Of a stretch of DNA of 30,796 bases, positions 23,045 to 30,781 are shown one piece after another; position 1 is the first letter of the stretch; the number at the start of each line of letters is the position of its first letter. Source of the DNA: CAZGVW01 sp964529265. Its GTDB lineage: Bacteria > Planctomycetota > Phycisphaerae > Phycisphaerales > UBA1924. A program made the position numbers and the translations under genes. The DNA lies in contig CAZGVW010000204.1 of assembly GCA_964529265.1 (NCBI GenBank), forward strand, positions 1-30,796. The letters are read 5' to 3'. The notes under the pieces were generated by a model. It did no database searches, was not told where the DNA came from, and saw only the letters and a list, made by a program, of their open reading frames with translations.

Positions 23045-25768
23045 TCATCGGCTCGCCGGCGCCTGCCCACCGCCTGATTCCGGCGCGACTCCGCCGCCAG
23101 TTTCCTTCACAGAACGAAGGGCGGTGGCCGCATCACCCAGCGCGCGGACACACTTCTCGATCTCGTCGGCGATGCGCTTCAGGTCCGTCTCCCCTTGCCC
23201 GGTCAGCGCGCCACGCGCCTTGAGCTGCGACAGAGTGTCCAGCGCCCGCGCGTACCATTCACGCGCTTCCGTCCAGCGCCGCGCCCCGCGCTCCGGCGCA
23301 GCGATCTCCTGCGCCGCGGCGCCCGCCGCTGCGTCGCCCAGTTGCCCCAGTGTTTTCGCCAGCGCCTCCTTCGCCAGCGCATTCTCCGGGTCGTCGGCGC
23401 AGAGCCGCTCAACCAGCACAAGCGCCCGGGCGTGCGCCTCCAGCGCCTCATCGAATCGATTCTGCGAGCAGTGCAGCTCGCCCAGACGGTTATGGGCGCG
23501 CAGGAGTTCACGACGCCTCAGCGCGTTCAAAGGATCCCGCTCCACGTGCCGCGTCAGACCATCTCGCGCCCGCTCGAGCTCCACCTGCGCGTCCACCGCC
23601 GCCACCGGAATGAGCGCCTCGCCGAGGAACAACCTGCCCACGTGAACCTCCGCGTCCGCCTTGACGTTCGAAGCGTCGGCGCCCGCGATCGATTCGAGGA
23701 TCGGCAGCGCGGCGCGGAACGATTCCGCGGCGTCCGCGTGACGATCCATCGCGCGCAGCGCCCGTCCCACGAAAATGTGACACCACGCCTCGTCCCGACG
23801 CCTGCGCTCGTTGAACTCGGACTTCGCAGCGAGCGCCTCACTGATCCCGAGCGCCTCCTGATAGGCAGTCAGCGCCTCCTCCGCGCGCTCGGCCTGCAGA
23901 CGCAGATCCCCGAGCGTCCGGAGCGATTCCATCAGGCTCGACTGCGCCGCCGCCTCATCCGGCCGGCTCCTCGCGGCGTCACGCGCGCCCTCAAGCGCTC
24001 GCTGGCACGCGTCCAGGGCCTCGCTGTGCCTGCCCTCGCGGCTCAGCATGTACGAGGTCGTGAGCAGCGCTCGCTTGCTCACCGCCGGCGCTCGATCATC
24101 CGACGGCGACGCCCGAAGCACAGCGTCGGCCTCATCCGCCGCCGCCAGATACGCCGCCTTCGTCTCATCGAGCGGCGCACCGGTCGTGCGCAACGCGTCC
24201 CCGAGCGCGAGGGAGGCGGTCGCAAGGTCGAGCCGCCGCGCAGCGCTCTGGGGATCCTGCCCCGCAAGCGACTCTCGAAGCGCAAGCGCGCCGCGCCGAT
24301 TCTCCAGCGCCGCCGCGGCGTCCCCGGAGTTGCCTGCCCCCAACCCGCCCTGGATGTCCGCCATCGCCGTGCGCAGGTCCGCCTCCGCATCGAGAACCAG
24401 GGGATCGTCCACCGCGCCCTCCGAAAGGCGCCTGAGGTACTCCGCGCAGGATTCGACAATGGCCTTCCTCGCCTCCATCGATCCGGGCAGCACCGAGATC
24501 CGCCGATCGATGTCCGTCACCAGCCGGTTCGCCAGCTCGAGCCCGGTCTCGAGCCGCGCTCGAGAGACGCCCAGCGCCGCCTCCGCCCGCCCACGCTGCG
24601 CCTCCGCCTCGTCCCGCCCACGCCGCGCCTCGATCGCCTGCCACGTCGTCCCCACCAGGCCAAGCACGATCGCCGCCGCCACCGCGCCGCCCGCCGCCAC
24701 CAGCCCGCGACGCCGCCGCACGAACTTCCGAGCCCGGTACATCGCGCTCGGCGGGCCCGCGATCACCGGCAGATGCCGCAGATGCCGGTCGATGTCGCTC
24801 GAGAACTCCGAAGCGCTCGCATACCGCCGCGTCCGGTCCTTGTCGATCGACTTCATCACGATCCAGTCGAGGTCGTCGCGCAACTCCCGCACCAGCGTCG
24901 CCCGATCGACCCCGTGCCGCGCCCCGACCAGCCCCGCTTCCTCCGCCGACAGCGCGCTCAGCCGCATGCTCGGCCGCGGCGGATCAACCTCCCGGATGTA
25001 CCGCTGAATCTCCGCGAACCCCGCCGCCCGCAGCGTCCGCGCATCGAACGGCAGCGCGCCCGCGATCAACTCATACAGCAGCACGCCCAGCGAATAGATA
25101 TCCGTCCGCGTATCGATGTTCAGCCCCGTCATCTCCGCCTGCTCGGGGCTCATGTACTCCGGAGTGCCGATCAACTGGCCCTTCTCCGTGTACAGCGAGC
25201 GCTGCGTCAGCGGCTGCGAAATCGCCTTCGCCACGCCGAAATCGATGATCTTCGGAATCGCCTGCCGCTCCTGCACCTCCACCAGCACGTTCGATGGCTT
25301 GATGTCGCGATGAATCACGCCCTTCTGGTGCGCGTGATGCACCGCGTCGCACACCAGCGCGAACAGCCGCAGACGCTCCTGCGTGCTCAGCCGGCACGCG
25401 TCGCAGTGATCCGTGATCGGCAGCCCGCGCACCACCTCCATCACGAAGTAGGGCCGACCATCCTCCGTCGCGCCCGCCTCGAACACGCGCGCGATGTTCG
25501 GATGATCCATCATCGCCAGCGCCTGGCGCTCCGCCTCGAACCGCGCAATCACCTCGCGCGTGTCCAGCCCGGGACGGATCACCTTCACCGCCACCTGCCG
25601 CCGCACCGGCTCCGTCTGCTCGGCGAGGTACACCAGCCCCATTCCGCCGACGCCCAGCAACTCCAGCACCTTGTACGGACCGATTGTGTCGGGCCGGGGA
25701 CCATGCTCCCCTGGTCCGGGGAAATCAGCCCCCCACTGGTTGGCGAACATGGCTGTCGAGTCAGACAT
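23045..25768 (-). CDS. Membrane Hanks-type Ser/Thr protein kinase with TPR-like C-terminus
   Basis: This 907-residue protein has a complete kinase domain (about residues 31-335): glycine loop GVGGMG (39-44), Lys62 in VAVKV, catalytic HRDIKPSN (153-160), DFG (176-178) and GTPEYMSPEQ (201-210). A basic stretch (FVRRRRG) leads into one transmembrane helix (about 355-377). The remaining 500 residues are outside the kinase side of the membrane and are alanine-rich helical repeats with the TPR pattern, suggesting a protein-binding sensor or scaffold. ATG 25768 is preferred over an in-frame GTG at 25795 because GGAGG lies eight bases upstream. This architecture is abundant in planctomycetes. Substrate and signal are unknown. 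Confidence 0.93.
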   Translation of the reverse strand: MSDSTAMFANQWGADFPGPGEHGPRPDTIGPYKVLELLGVGGMGLVYLAEQTEPVRRQVAVKVIRPGLDTREVIARFEAERQALAMMDHPNIARVFEAGATEDGRPYFVMEVVRGLPITDHCDACRLSTQERLRLFALVCDAVHHAHQKGVIHRDIKPSNVLVEVQERQAIPKIIDFGVAKAISQPLTQRSLYTEKGQLIGTPEYMSPEQAEMTGLNIDTRTDIYSLGVLLYELIAGALPFDARTLRAAGFAEIQRYIREVDPPRPSMRLSALSAEEAGLVGARHGVDRATLVRELRDDLDWIVMKSIDKDRTRRYASASEFSSDIDRHLRHLPVIAGPPSAMYRARKFVRRRRGLVAAGGAVAAAIVLGLVGTTWQAIEARRGRDEAEAQRGRAEAALGVSRARLETGLELANRLVTDIDRRISVLPGSMEARKAIVESCAEYLRRLSEGAVDDPLVLDAEADLRTAMADIQGGLGAGNSGDAAAALENRRGALALRESLAGQDPQSAARRLDLATASLALGDALRTTGAPLDETKAAYLAAADEADAVLRASPSDDRAPAVSKRALLTTSYMLSREGRHSEALDACQRALEGARDAARSRPDEAAAQSSLMESLRTLGDLRLQAERAEEALTAYQEALGISEALAAKSEFNERRRRDEAWCHIFVGRALRAMDRHADAAESFRAALPILESIAGADASNVKADAEVHVGRLFLGEALIPVAAVDAQVELERARDGLTRHVERDPLNALRRRELLRAHNRLGELHCSQNRFDEALEAHARALVLVERLCADDPENALAKEALAKTLGQLGDAAAGAAAQEIAAPERGARRWTEAREWYARALDTLSQLKARGALTGQGETDLKRIADEIEKCVRALGDAATALRSVKETGGGVAPESGGGQAPASR

Positions 25769-26010
25769 CGCGGCGTCCTCCGCCCCATCCTCCACCGGTG
25801 AACACCCCTCGGAGCAGACGCGCAGCCCTAGCGCAATTCCCCCATCAAGGGAGGCGACCGCCCCACCCTTCGGCGCGGCGCGCCCGCCAGAATACCGCCG
25901 AACATTGCGAAAAACCGCCCAGCAGTGCAGAATCGCAACTCCTCGACAGTCACCCCTTTCCGCAAGGGACGGCGCCGCGGCCCCCCGCCGCTCCGCCGCG
26001 CCCGATCGGC

Positions 26011-26017
26011 GGAGGAG
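26011..26017 (+). promoter_or_regulatory. Ribosome binding site deciding the thioredoxin-like start
   Basis: GGAGGAG lies about ten bases before ATG 26028. The frame is open for several hundred bases upstream, so this site and the position of the membrane anchor choose the start. Confidence 0.65.
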
Positions 26018-26027
26018 CGGCGTTCAC

Positions 26028-26990
26028 ATGCGAGTCGAAACCACTGGCCCAACAGGGGGCCCAACCACCAGCCCGACCACCTCCGCCACCACCCCCGCGC
26101 CCGACAAGGGCGGCCGGTTCTTCACCGGCTTCCTCATGCTCGCGTGCGCAGTGCTCGCCGCGCTCGTCGTCATGCTCGCGCTCCAGAACCGCGACCTCAA
26201 GGCCGAACTCGCGCAATCAGCCGCGCCCTTCGATCCCTCCACCGCCATCAAGCCAGGCGATTCCATCGCGCCCCTCATCGTGCGCGATGCGTCCGCGGGC
26301 GATGGGTCGGCCGGCGAGGGCGCTGAAGCCGCGGGCGATGCCTCCATCACCTTCGGCGCCGATGAAGGCGCAACGCTGCTCATGGTCTTCTCACGCCAGT
26401 GCCCCGCCTGCACGCAGGTCAAGCCCGCGTGGAACCGCCTTGCCGCGGCGGCGCAGGGCGCCGGCCTCCGCGCCCTCGGCATCGCCGTCGGTGAGGAATC
26501 CGCGAGCCACGCCGACCACGCCGCCCCCGGAACCCCCGGAAGCCCCGGAAGCCCGACAACCGAAGCCGCGCCGCCCTCCTACCCCGTGCGCGACCTCAAG
26601 AGTTTCATCGATTCCGACCTCATCAAGATTCGCATGGTGCCCACCACGCTTCTCATCGAGCCCGGCGGCAAGGTTGCGCGCGTGTGGTACGGCGCGCTCA
26701 GCGAGCAGATGGAGCAGGAGGCGCTTCAGGCCATCGCCGTGCACAGTGACAAATCCGGCGCAGCGCACGGCCGCGCGCCGGCGAATCAGTTGCATGAATC
26801 AGTCCAGATCAGGGAGCGCCGGCGCCTCGCGCCGGCCAAATCAACGGGCGGCGGAACGGAGGCGTTGATCGCGCACTCCGCCATGCCGCGTGGGGACTCG
26901 TGCCTCGCAACGCAGAGTTCCGACGGGTCAGTTGTCCTGGCGGTGTCGCCCGGACCGGGCCCGTGTGTATCCCTGACGCCGGTCGGATAA
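26028..26990 (+). CDS. Membrane-anchored thioredoxin-like protein (CPAC)
   Basis: This 320-residue protein has a Thr/Pro-rich N-terminus (1-28), one membrane helix (about 31-52) and a TlpA/thioredoxin-like domain facing outward: LLMVFSRQCPACTQVKPAW (117-135) with redox Cys125 and Cys128, and VPTTLLIEPGGKV (204-216) with the cis-Pro. An inserted linker (APGTPGSPGSPTTEA, 166-180) is encoded by a 9-bp tandem repeat. The thioredoxin fold ends near residue 240. The last 80 residues have mixed composition, lower third-position GC and contain a perfect hairpin at DNA level, and may be run-on translation. A small secreted Cys-rich protein gene follows 21 bases later, a likely redox client. Role as extracytoplasmic disulfide reductase or oxidase is inference. 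Confidence 0.82.
   Translation: MRVETTGPTGGPTTSPTTSATTPAPDKGGRFFTGFLMLACAVLAALVVMLALQNRDLKAELAQSAAPFDPSTAIKPGDSIAPLIVRDASAGDGSAGEGAEAAGDASITFGADEGATLLMVFSRQCPACTQVKPAWNRLAAAAQGAGLRALGIAVGEESASHADHAAPGTPGSPGSPTTEAAPPSYPVRDLKSFIDSDLIKIRMVPTTLLIEPGGKVARVWYGALSEQMEQEALQAIAVHSDKSGAAHGRAPANQLHESVQIRERRRLAPAKSTGGGTEALIAHSAMPRGDSCLATQSSDGSVVLAVSPGPGPCVSLTPVG
26522..26555 (+). repeat. In-frame 9-bp repeat (CCCGGAAGC type) inside the thioredoxin-like gene
   Basis: Imperfect 9-mers CCCGGAACC, CCCGGAAGC, CCCGGAAGC encode PGT-PGS-PGS in the linker of the thioredoxin domain. The unit is close to the intergenic array at 8011-8044. Confidence 0.65.
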
Positions 26991-27000
26991 AGACCGGAGG
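26979..27000 (+). promoter_or_regulatory. Hairpin overlapping stop codon and ribosome binding site
   Basis: CCGGTC (26979-26984) pairs with GACCGG (26992-26997). The TAA of the thioredoxin-like gene lies in the loop, and the 3' arm covers the first two bases of GGAGG (26996-27000), the ribosome binding site of the Cys-rich protein gene. Ribosomes ending at the TAA would open the hairpin, giving translational coupling. The mechanism is inference. Confidence 0.5.
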
Positions 27001-27011
27001 AGACGCTTCTT

Positions 27012-27266
27012 ATGAAACGCAGCGCACGCAGAGTGTTCTCACTCGGGATCCTGGGCGCCGCCGCATTCGGCGCCGCCGCGGCTTTCATGCCCGCCGCGCC
27101 CGCCACCGCCGGCGGCACGGTGTCCTGCGGCCCCTGTTCCGACGCCTACTTCAACAAGTACGGGCAGATCTGTTTCCTCTATTCCTGCAACGGCGGCCCG
27201 TGCATCTGGGAACTCTGCCTTGACTTCGGCGGAGGCGGTGGTGGCGGCGGCGGCGGAGATTCCTGA
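27012..27266 (+). CDS. Small secreted six-cysteine protein with polyglycine tail
   Basis: This 84-residue protein has a signal peptide (basic MKRSARR, hydrophobic core, cleavage probably after ATA at residue 33). The mature part of about 50 residues has six cysteines (39, 42, 54, 59, 64, 69) with regular spacing C-x2-C-x11-C-x4-C-x4-C-x4-C, several aromatic residues, and ends in ten consecutive glycines (73-82) plus Asp-Ser. GGAGGAG is a strong ribosome binding site. It follows the CPAC thioredoxin-like gene by 21 bases and a terminator closes the unit. Three disulfides, or a metal site, are plausible. No family is recognised. It could be a structural surface protein, a toxin-like peptide or a precursor peptide; none can be preferred from sequence. 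Confidence 0.75.
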   Translation: MKRSARRVFSLGILGAAAFGAAAAFMPAAPATAGGTVSCGPCSDAYFNKYGQICFLYSCNGGPCIWELCLDFGGGGGGGGGGDS

Positions 27267-27283
27267 TTCGAGAGCAAGTCCAC

Positions 27284-27297
27284 GGGGCTGAAGCCCC
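27284..27297. repeat. Small palindrome GGGGCT-GA-AGCCCC
   Basis: A perfect 6-bp stem with a two-base loop after the Cys-rich gene, without a T-run. It lies 15 bases before the true terminator and resembles short dispersed palindromes of GC-rich genomes. Confidence 0.5.
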
Positions 27298-27312
27298 AAC
27301 CCAACCAACACG

Positions 27313-27351
27313 CGAGGCGCAGGCGTCGAACACGCCTGCGCCTCGTTTTTT
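27313..27351 (+). terminator. Rho-independent terminator after the Cys-rich protein gene
   Basis: A perfect 13-bp stem (CGAGGCGCAGGCG at 27313-27325 with 27333-27345), seven-base loop, then TTTTTT (27346-27351). It ends the thioredoxin/Cys-rich operon. It has no T-run on the minus strand, so it serves the + genes only. Confidence 0.93.
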
Positions 27352-27399
27352 CCTCTCACATACTCTCGCCGAGCCCTCAGGGCTGCACGGGATCCTTCC

Positions 27400-29439
27400 T
27401 CAATCCTCATCCGCATGCGGCTTGAACAGCGCCACGATCTCCGCCTGCACGTTGGGCGGCGTCGCTTCGTCGTGGCTGTAGTCCATCGCGAATGACCCTT
27501 GCCCCGCCGTCATGCTCTTTAACTGGCTTGCGTACGTCAGCGTCTCCGCCAGCGGCACCGTGGCCTTCACCACGCACATGTCGCCCGGCAGGATGTCCGT
27601 GCCCACGATCCGCCCGCGCTTGCCCGAGATGTCGCTCGTCAGGTCGCCCATGTGCTGCGAGGGCGCCGTCACCTCGATCTCCACGTACGGCTCCAGCAGC
27701 ACCGGCCGCGCCTTCTGCACCGCGTCGATGAACGCCCGCTTCCCGGCCGCCACGAACGCCACTTCCTTCGAATCCACCGGGTGGTGCTTCCCGTCATACA
27801 CGCTCACGCGCACGCCCGTCAGCGGATATCCCGCGATCGCGCCCTGCGCCAGCACCTGCCGCACACCCTTCTCGATCGCGGGCAGGTACTGCTTCGGCAC
27901 CGTCCCGCCGAACGTGTCGTCCACGAACTCGAAGCCCGTCTCGTGGTCCCGCGGCAACGGCTCCACGCGCAGATACACCTCGCCGAACTGACCGGCCCCG
28001 CCCGTCTGCTTCTTGTGCCGGTGGTGCCCCTCCGCCTTCGCCGCGATCGTCTCCTTGTACGCCACCTTCGGCGGCTCCGTCGTCACTTCCACGCCGAAGC
28101 GGTTCTTGAGCCGCGCCAGCACCATCCGCATGTGCAGTTCGCCGAGGCCGCGCGCCACCGTCTGGTGCGTCGCCATCACGCGCTCCACCACGAACGTCGG
28201 ATCCTCGTCCATCAGTTTCGCCACCGCCGTGCTCACCTTCGCCTCGTCGCCCCGGCTCTTGGGCGTGATCCCCTGCCCGTACATCGGCCGCGGCAGCGGA
28301 ATCGGCGTCATCCGCACGTCATCCGTCTCGTGCGAATCGTGCAGTATGTCGTTCAGGTGCAGTTCCTCAACCTTCGCCACCGCCACGATGTCGCCCGGAA
28401 TCGCCTGCGTGACGTCCTTGTGCTCCTTGCCCTGCACCTCGACGATGTGCCCGATCCGCAGCGGCTTCTTCTCGTCGTTGCGGAACGCCTGCGAGTTGTG
28501 CTTGATCGTCCCCTGGTGCACCCGGAAGAACGCCAGTTTCCCCACGAAGGGGTCCGTCGCCACCTTGAACACGTGCGCCACCAGCGGCTTCGACGCATCC
28601 GGCGCCGGCTTCCACGGCGCCTCGCCCTTCACGAACGGCCGCGGATTCCCCTCCGGCGGGCTCGGGCAGTAGTGCGTGAACACGTGCAGCAACTCCTTCA
28701 CCCCAGCGCCCGTGCGCGCCGAAGTGAAGCAGATCGGAATCAGGTGCCCCTCGCGCAGCGCCTTCTCGAACGCCCCGTGCAACTCCTCCGGCGACGGCGT
28801 CTGGCCGCCCAGATACGCCTCCATCAGCGCGTCGTCCACCTCCACGACCTGATCCGTGATCGCCTTGTGCGCCTCCGCCACCGATGAGAAATCCGTCGAA
28901 CCGTCCTCGTGCTCGAACACGTCCACCACGCGCGCCCCGCCGTCCGCAGGGAGGTTGATCGGCAGGCACGCCGCGCCGAACGTCTCGCGAATCACCTCGA
29001 CCAGCGTCTCCAGGTCCTCCTCCGTGTGGTCGATCTTGTTGATGATGATCATCCGCGGCAGGTTGCGATCCTCCGCGAGCCTCATCATCCGCCGAGTCAC
29101 CGTCTGCACGCCCCGCGCCGCATCCACCACCACCGCCGCCATCTCCACCGCCGGCAGCGCCGTGATCGCCTGCCCCAGAAAGTCCGGATACCCAGGCGTG
29201 TCGATCATGTTCACGCGCCGGCCCTCGTAGTCGAAGTGCACCAGCGCGCTGCTCAGGCTGTGCGCATGCTCCTTCTCCTCCGGCTCGAAATCACACGTCG
29301 TGTTCTTGTCCTGAATCGTCCCCACTCGTCCAATGGCGCCGGCGGCGTGAAGGAGCCAGTCCGTAAGGCTCGTCTTCCCGCCGCCTCCGTGGCCCACGAG
29401 CGCGATGTTCCTGATGTCAGCAGTGGTGTAGCCGGCCAT
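27400..29439 (-). CDS. Elongation factor G-like GTPase (EF-G-2 type)
   Basis: This 679-residue translational GTPase has the five EF-G domains in order. G1 is GHGGGGKT (residues 16-23), G3 is DTPGYPDF (80-87) and G4 is NKID (134-137). The catalytic His of canonical EF-G (DTPGHVDF) is Tyr84 here, and the G1 loop differs from AHIDAGKT, as in the EF-G-2 proteins of Thermus and mycobacteria. Later segments (GLGELHMRMVL; GGAGQFGEVYLRVEPL; SDISGKRGRIVG) match EF-G domains III-V. ATG 29439 has AAGGAGGT as ribosome binding site. It is probably a second, specialised EF-G, not the housekeeping one; no ribosomal protein or tufA genes are adjacent. Its precise role in translation is not established for this family. 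Confidence 0.92.
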   Translation of the reverse strand: MAGYTTADIRNIALVGHGGGGKTSLTDWLLHAAGAIGRVGTIQDKNTTCDFEPEEKEHAHSLSSALVHFDYEGRRVNMIDTPGYPDFLGQAITALPAVEMAAVVVDAARGVQTVTRRMMRLAEDRNLPRMIIINKIDHTEEDLETLVEVIRETFGAACLPINLPADGGARVVDVFEHEDGSTDFSSVAEAHKAITDQVVEVDDALMEAYLGGQTPSPEELHGAFEKALREGHLIPICFTSARTGAGVKELLHVFTHYCPSPPEGNPRPFVKGEAPWKPAPDASKPLVAHVFKVATDPFVGKLAFFRVHQGTIKHNSQAFRNDEKKPLRIGHIVEVQGKEHKDVTQAIPGDIVAVAKVEELHLNDILHDSHETDDVRMTPIPLPRPMYGQGITPKSRGDEAKVSTAVAKLMDEDPTFVVERVMATHQTVARGLGELHMRMVLARLKNRFGVEVTTEPPKVAYKETIAAKAEGHHRHKKQTGGAGQFGEVYLRVEPLPRDHETGFEFVDDTFGGTVPKQYLPAIEKGVRQVLAQGAIAGYPLTGVRVSVYDGKHHPVDSKEVAFVAAGKRAFIDAVQKARPVLLEPYVEIEVTAPSQHMGDLTSDISGKRGRIVGTDILPGDMCVVKATVPLAETLTYASQLKSMTAGQGSFAMDYSHDEATPPNVQAEIVALFKPHADED

Positions 29440-29600
29440 GGGGACAGACCTCCTTCAGCGCCCCCTGAGAGGCGCCTGACTGAGCCGGCTCCGGCCGAAA
29501 TGACCGCTGGGCGGCCGCCGCCGGCGGAAGGACCAGGTTGACGCAATACGCGCGGCGGCCGGCCTCGGGTGTTCCCCACCGGGTCGCCGGCCGCGCCTCC

Positions 29601-29629
29601 AGTGTAGAGAACGCGTGAAGTTCTGGAAA
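29601..29629 (-). promoter_or_regulatory. Candidate promoter of the EF-G-like gene
   Basis: TTTCCA (29624-29629) and TACACT (29601-29606) on the minus strand, with a 17-base spacer, match the sigma-70 -35/-10 layout (four of six bases at -35). The message would have a leader of about 155 bases. Confidence 0.4.
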
Positions 29630-29689
29630 CGGTCCGCGCTCCCGCATCGCCCCATCGCCCCCGCCGCCCCACCCCGCTAGCCTGACGCC

Positions 29690-30781
29690 GTGCCGAAGAA
29701 GAAAACCTCAACCCGCTCCTCCGCCGCCGCGCCGGCCCCCCGCCGCCCGAAATCCGCCCCCGCGGCTTCCAGGGCTTCGCGGGCTTCAGGGGGTTCCGGG
29801 GGCGGCGTCCCCACCGCCGCCGACCGCATCGTCCTCCTCCACGGTCCCGAAGCACACCTGAAATCCCTCCACACCGAGGGCCTCCGCAAGGCCCTCACCG
29901 ACGCCCACGGCGAGATCGATGTCATCCGCTTCGACGCCACCGCCCCTGCCGCGGACGTGCTCGATGAGTGCCGCTCCTTTGGCCTCATGCAGCGACACCG
30001 CCTCGTCATCGTGGATGACGCCGAGGATTTCGTGAAGGAAGGCAGCCGCCCCCTCCTCGAACGCTACGCCGCGACCCCCGCCGAGCAATCCACACTCCTC
30101 CTCCGCGCCGGCACGTGGCACAAGGGCAAACTGGATGCCCTTATCCAGAAGGTCGGCTCGATCATCAAGTGCGAGGCCCCCATCCCCGAGCAGGCCATCA
30201 AGTGGGCCGCCCACCGCGCCCAGAAGGAGCACGGCGCCGCGCTGGAGCCCGCCGCGGCGGAGCTCCTCGTCGCCCGCCTGGGGCCCGATCTCGGCCGCAT
30301 CGATTCCGAACTCGCCAAACTCGCCGCGGGAACGGAAAAAAACGGCACAATCACGCCCAATTCCGTGCGCGAACTCGTCGGCTTCACCCGCGAGGACGAA
30401 GCCTGGCCCCTCCAGGCCGTCGCCGTGACCGGCGACGCCGCCGCCACACTCGCCGCGATCGCCGCCCTCAAGGGCCCCTCGCGCCAGGACCCCACGTTTC
30501 TGCTCTATGTCCTCGCCGACGGCGTGCGAAAACTCCACATTCTCTCCAATTTGCTGCATTCCGGCGCGAACTCGTGGCAGGCCCTCGGCGCCGCCCGGAT
30601 CTGGGGGTCGCAGCAGGACAAAGAACGCCTCGTCGCCGCGGCCAAGCGCGCATCCCCCGAAAAACTCGCCGAACTGCTCGCCGAGGCCACCGACGCGAAC
30701 GCCCGCGTCCGCTCCGGCTTTTCGGACTCCGCACTCGCCGTCGAAACACTCGCGGTCCGCTTCGCAAGCGCCTTGCGCTGA
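29690..30781 (+). CDS. holA: DNA polymerase III delta subunit
   Basis: This 363-residue protein is the HolA clamp-loader subunit that opens the beta sliding clamp. After a low-complexity N-terminus (1-43) comes the delta pattern: IVLLHGPEAHLKSLHTEGLRKAL (about 47-69), LDECRSFGLMQRHRLVIVDDAEDFVKEG (about 90-117, the clamp-binding region of domain I), KWAAHRAQKEHGAALEPAAAELLVARLGPDLGRIDSELAKL (domain II) and the helical domain III to the end. GTG 29690 is the start; no Shine-Dalgarno is present, but TAGCCT at 29678-29683 lies six bases upstream. Residues 26-39 (SASRASRASGG type) come from a 9-bp repeat in the DNA. It is divergent from the EF-G-like gene. The stop is 15 bases before the right edge. 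Confidence 0.88.
   Translation: MPKKKTSTRSSAAAPAPRRPKSAPAASRASRASGGSGGGVPTAADRIVLLHGPEAHLKSLHTEGLRKALTDAHGEIDVIRFDATAPAADVLDECRSFGLMQRHRLVIVDDAEDFVKEGSRPLLERYAATPAEQSTLLLRAGTWHKGKLDALIQKVGSIIKCEAPIPEQAIKWAAHRAQKEHGAALEPAAAELLVARLGPDLGRIDSELAKLAAGTEKNGTITPNSVRELVGFTREDEAWPLQAVAVTGDAAATLAAIAALKGPSRQDPTFLLYVLADGVRKLHILSNLLHSGANSWQALGAARIWGSQQDKERLVAAAKRASPEKLAELLAEATDANARVRSGFSDSALAVETLAVRFASALR
29764..29803 (-). repeat. In-frame 9-bp repeat inside holA (opposite orientation)
   Basis: Units GCTTCCAGG, GCTTCGCGG, GCTTCAGGG, GGTTCCGGG encode ASR-ASR-ASG-GSG on the + strand. Their reverse complement (CCTGGAAGC type) matches the unit at 26522-26555 with about one mismatch. Confidence 0.6.

Noticed and set aside
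23195..25801. An 868-codon plus-strand open frame opposite the kinase gene
   Set aside because: Very rich in Arg, His, Gln and Pro; it is the mirror of the kinase gene, which has all catalytic motifs.
27012..27266. Methylamine dehydrogenase light chain (MauA) identity for the Cys-rich protein, given the adjacent thioredoxin-like gene
   Set aside because: MauA is longer with about twelve cysteines and two tryptophans forming the cofactor; this protein has six cysteines, one tryptophan and no other mau genes nearby.
27652..28887. A 411-codon plus-strand open frame opposite the EF-G-like gene
   Set aside because: Arg/His/Leu-rich shadow of a well-conserved GTPase with no ribosome binding site.
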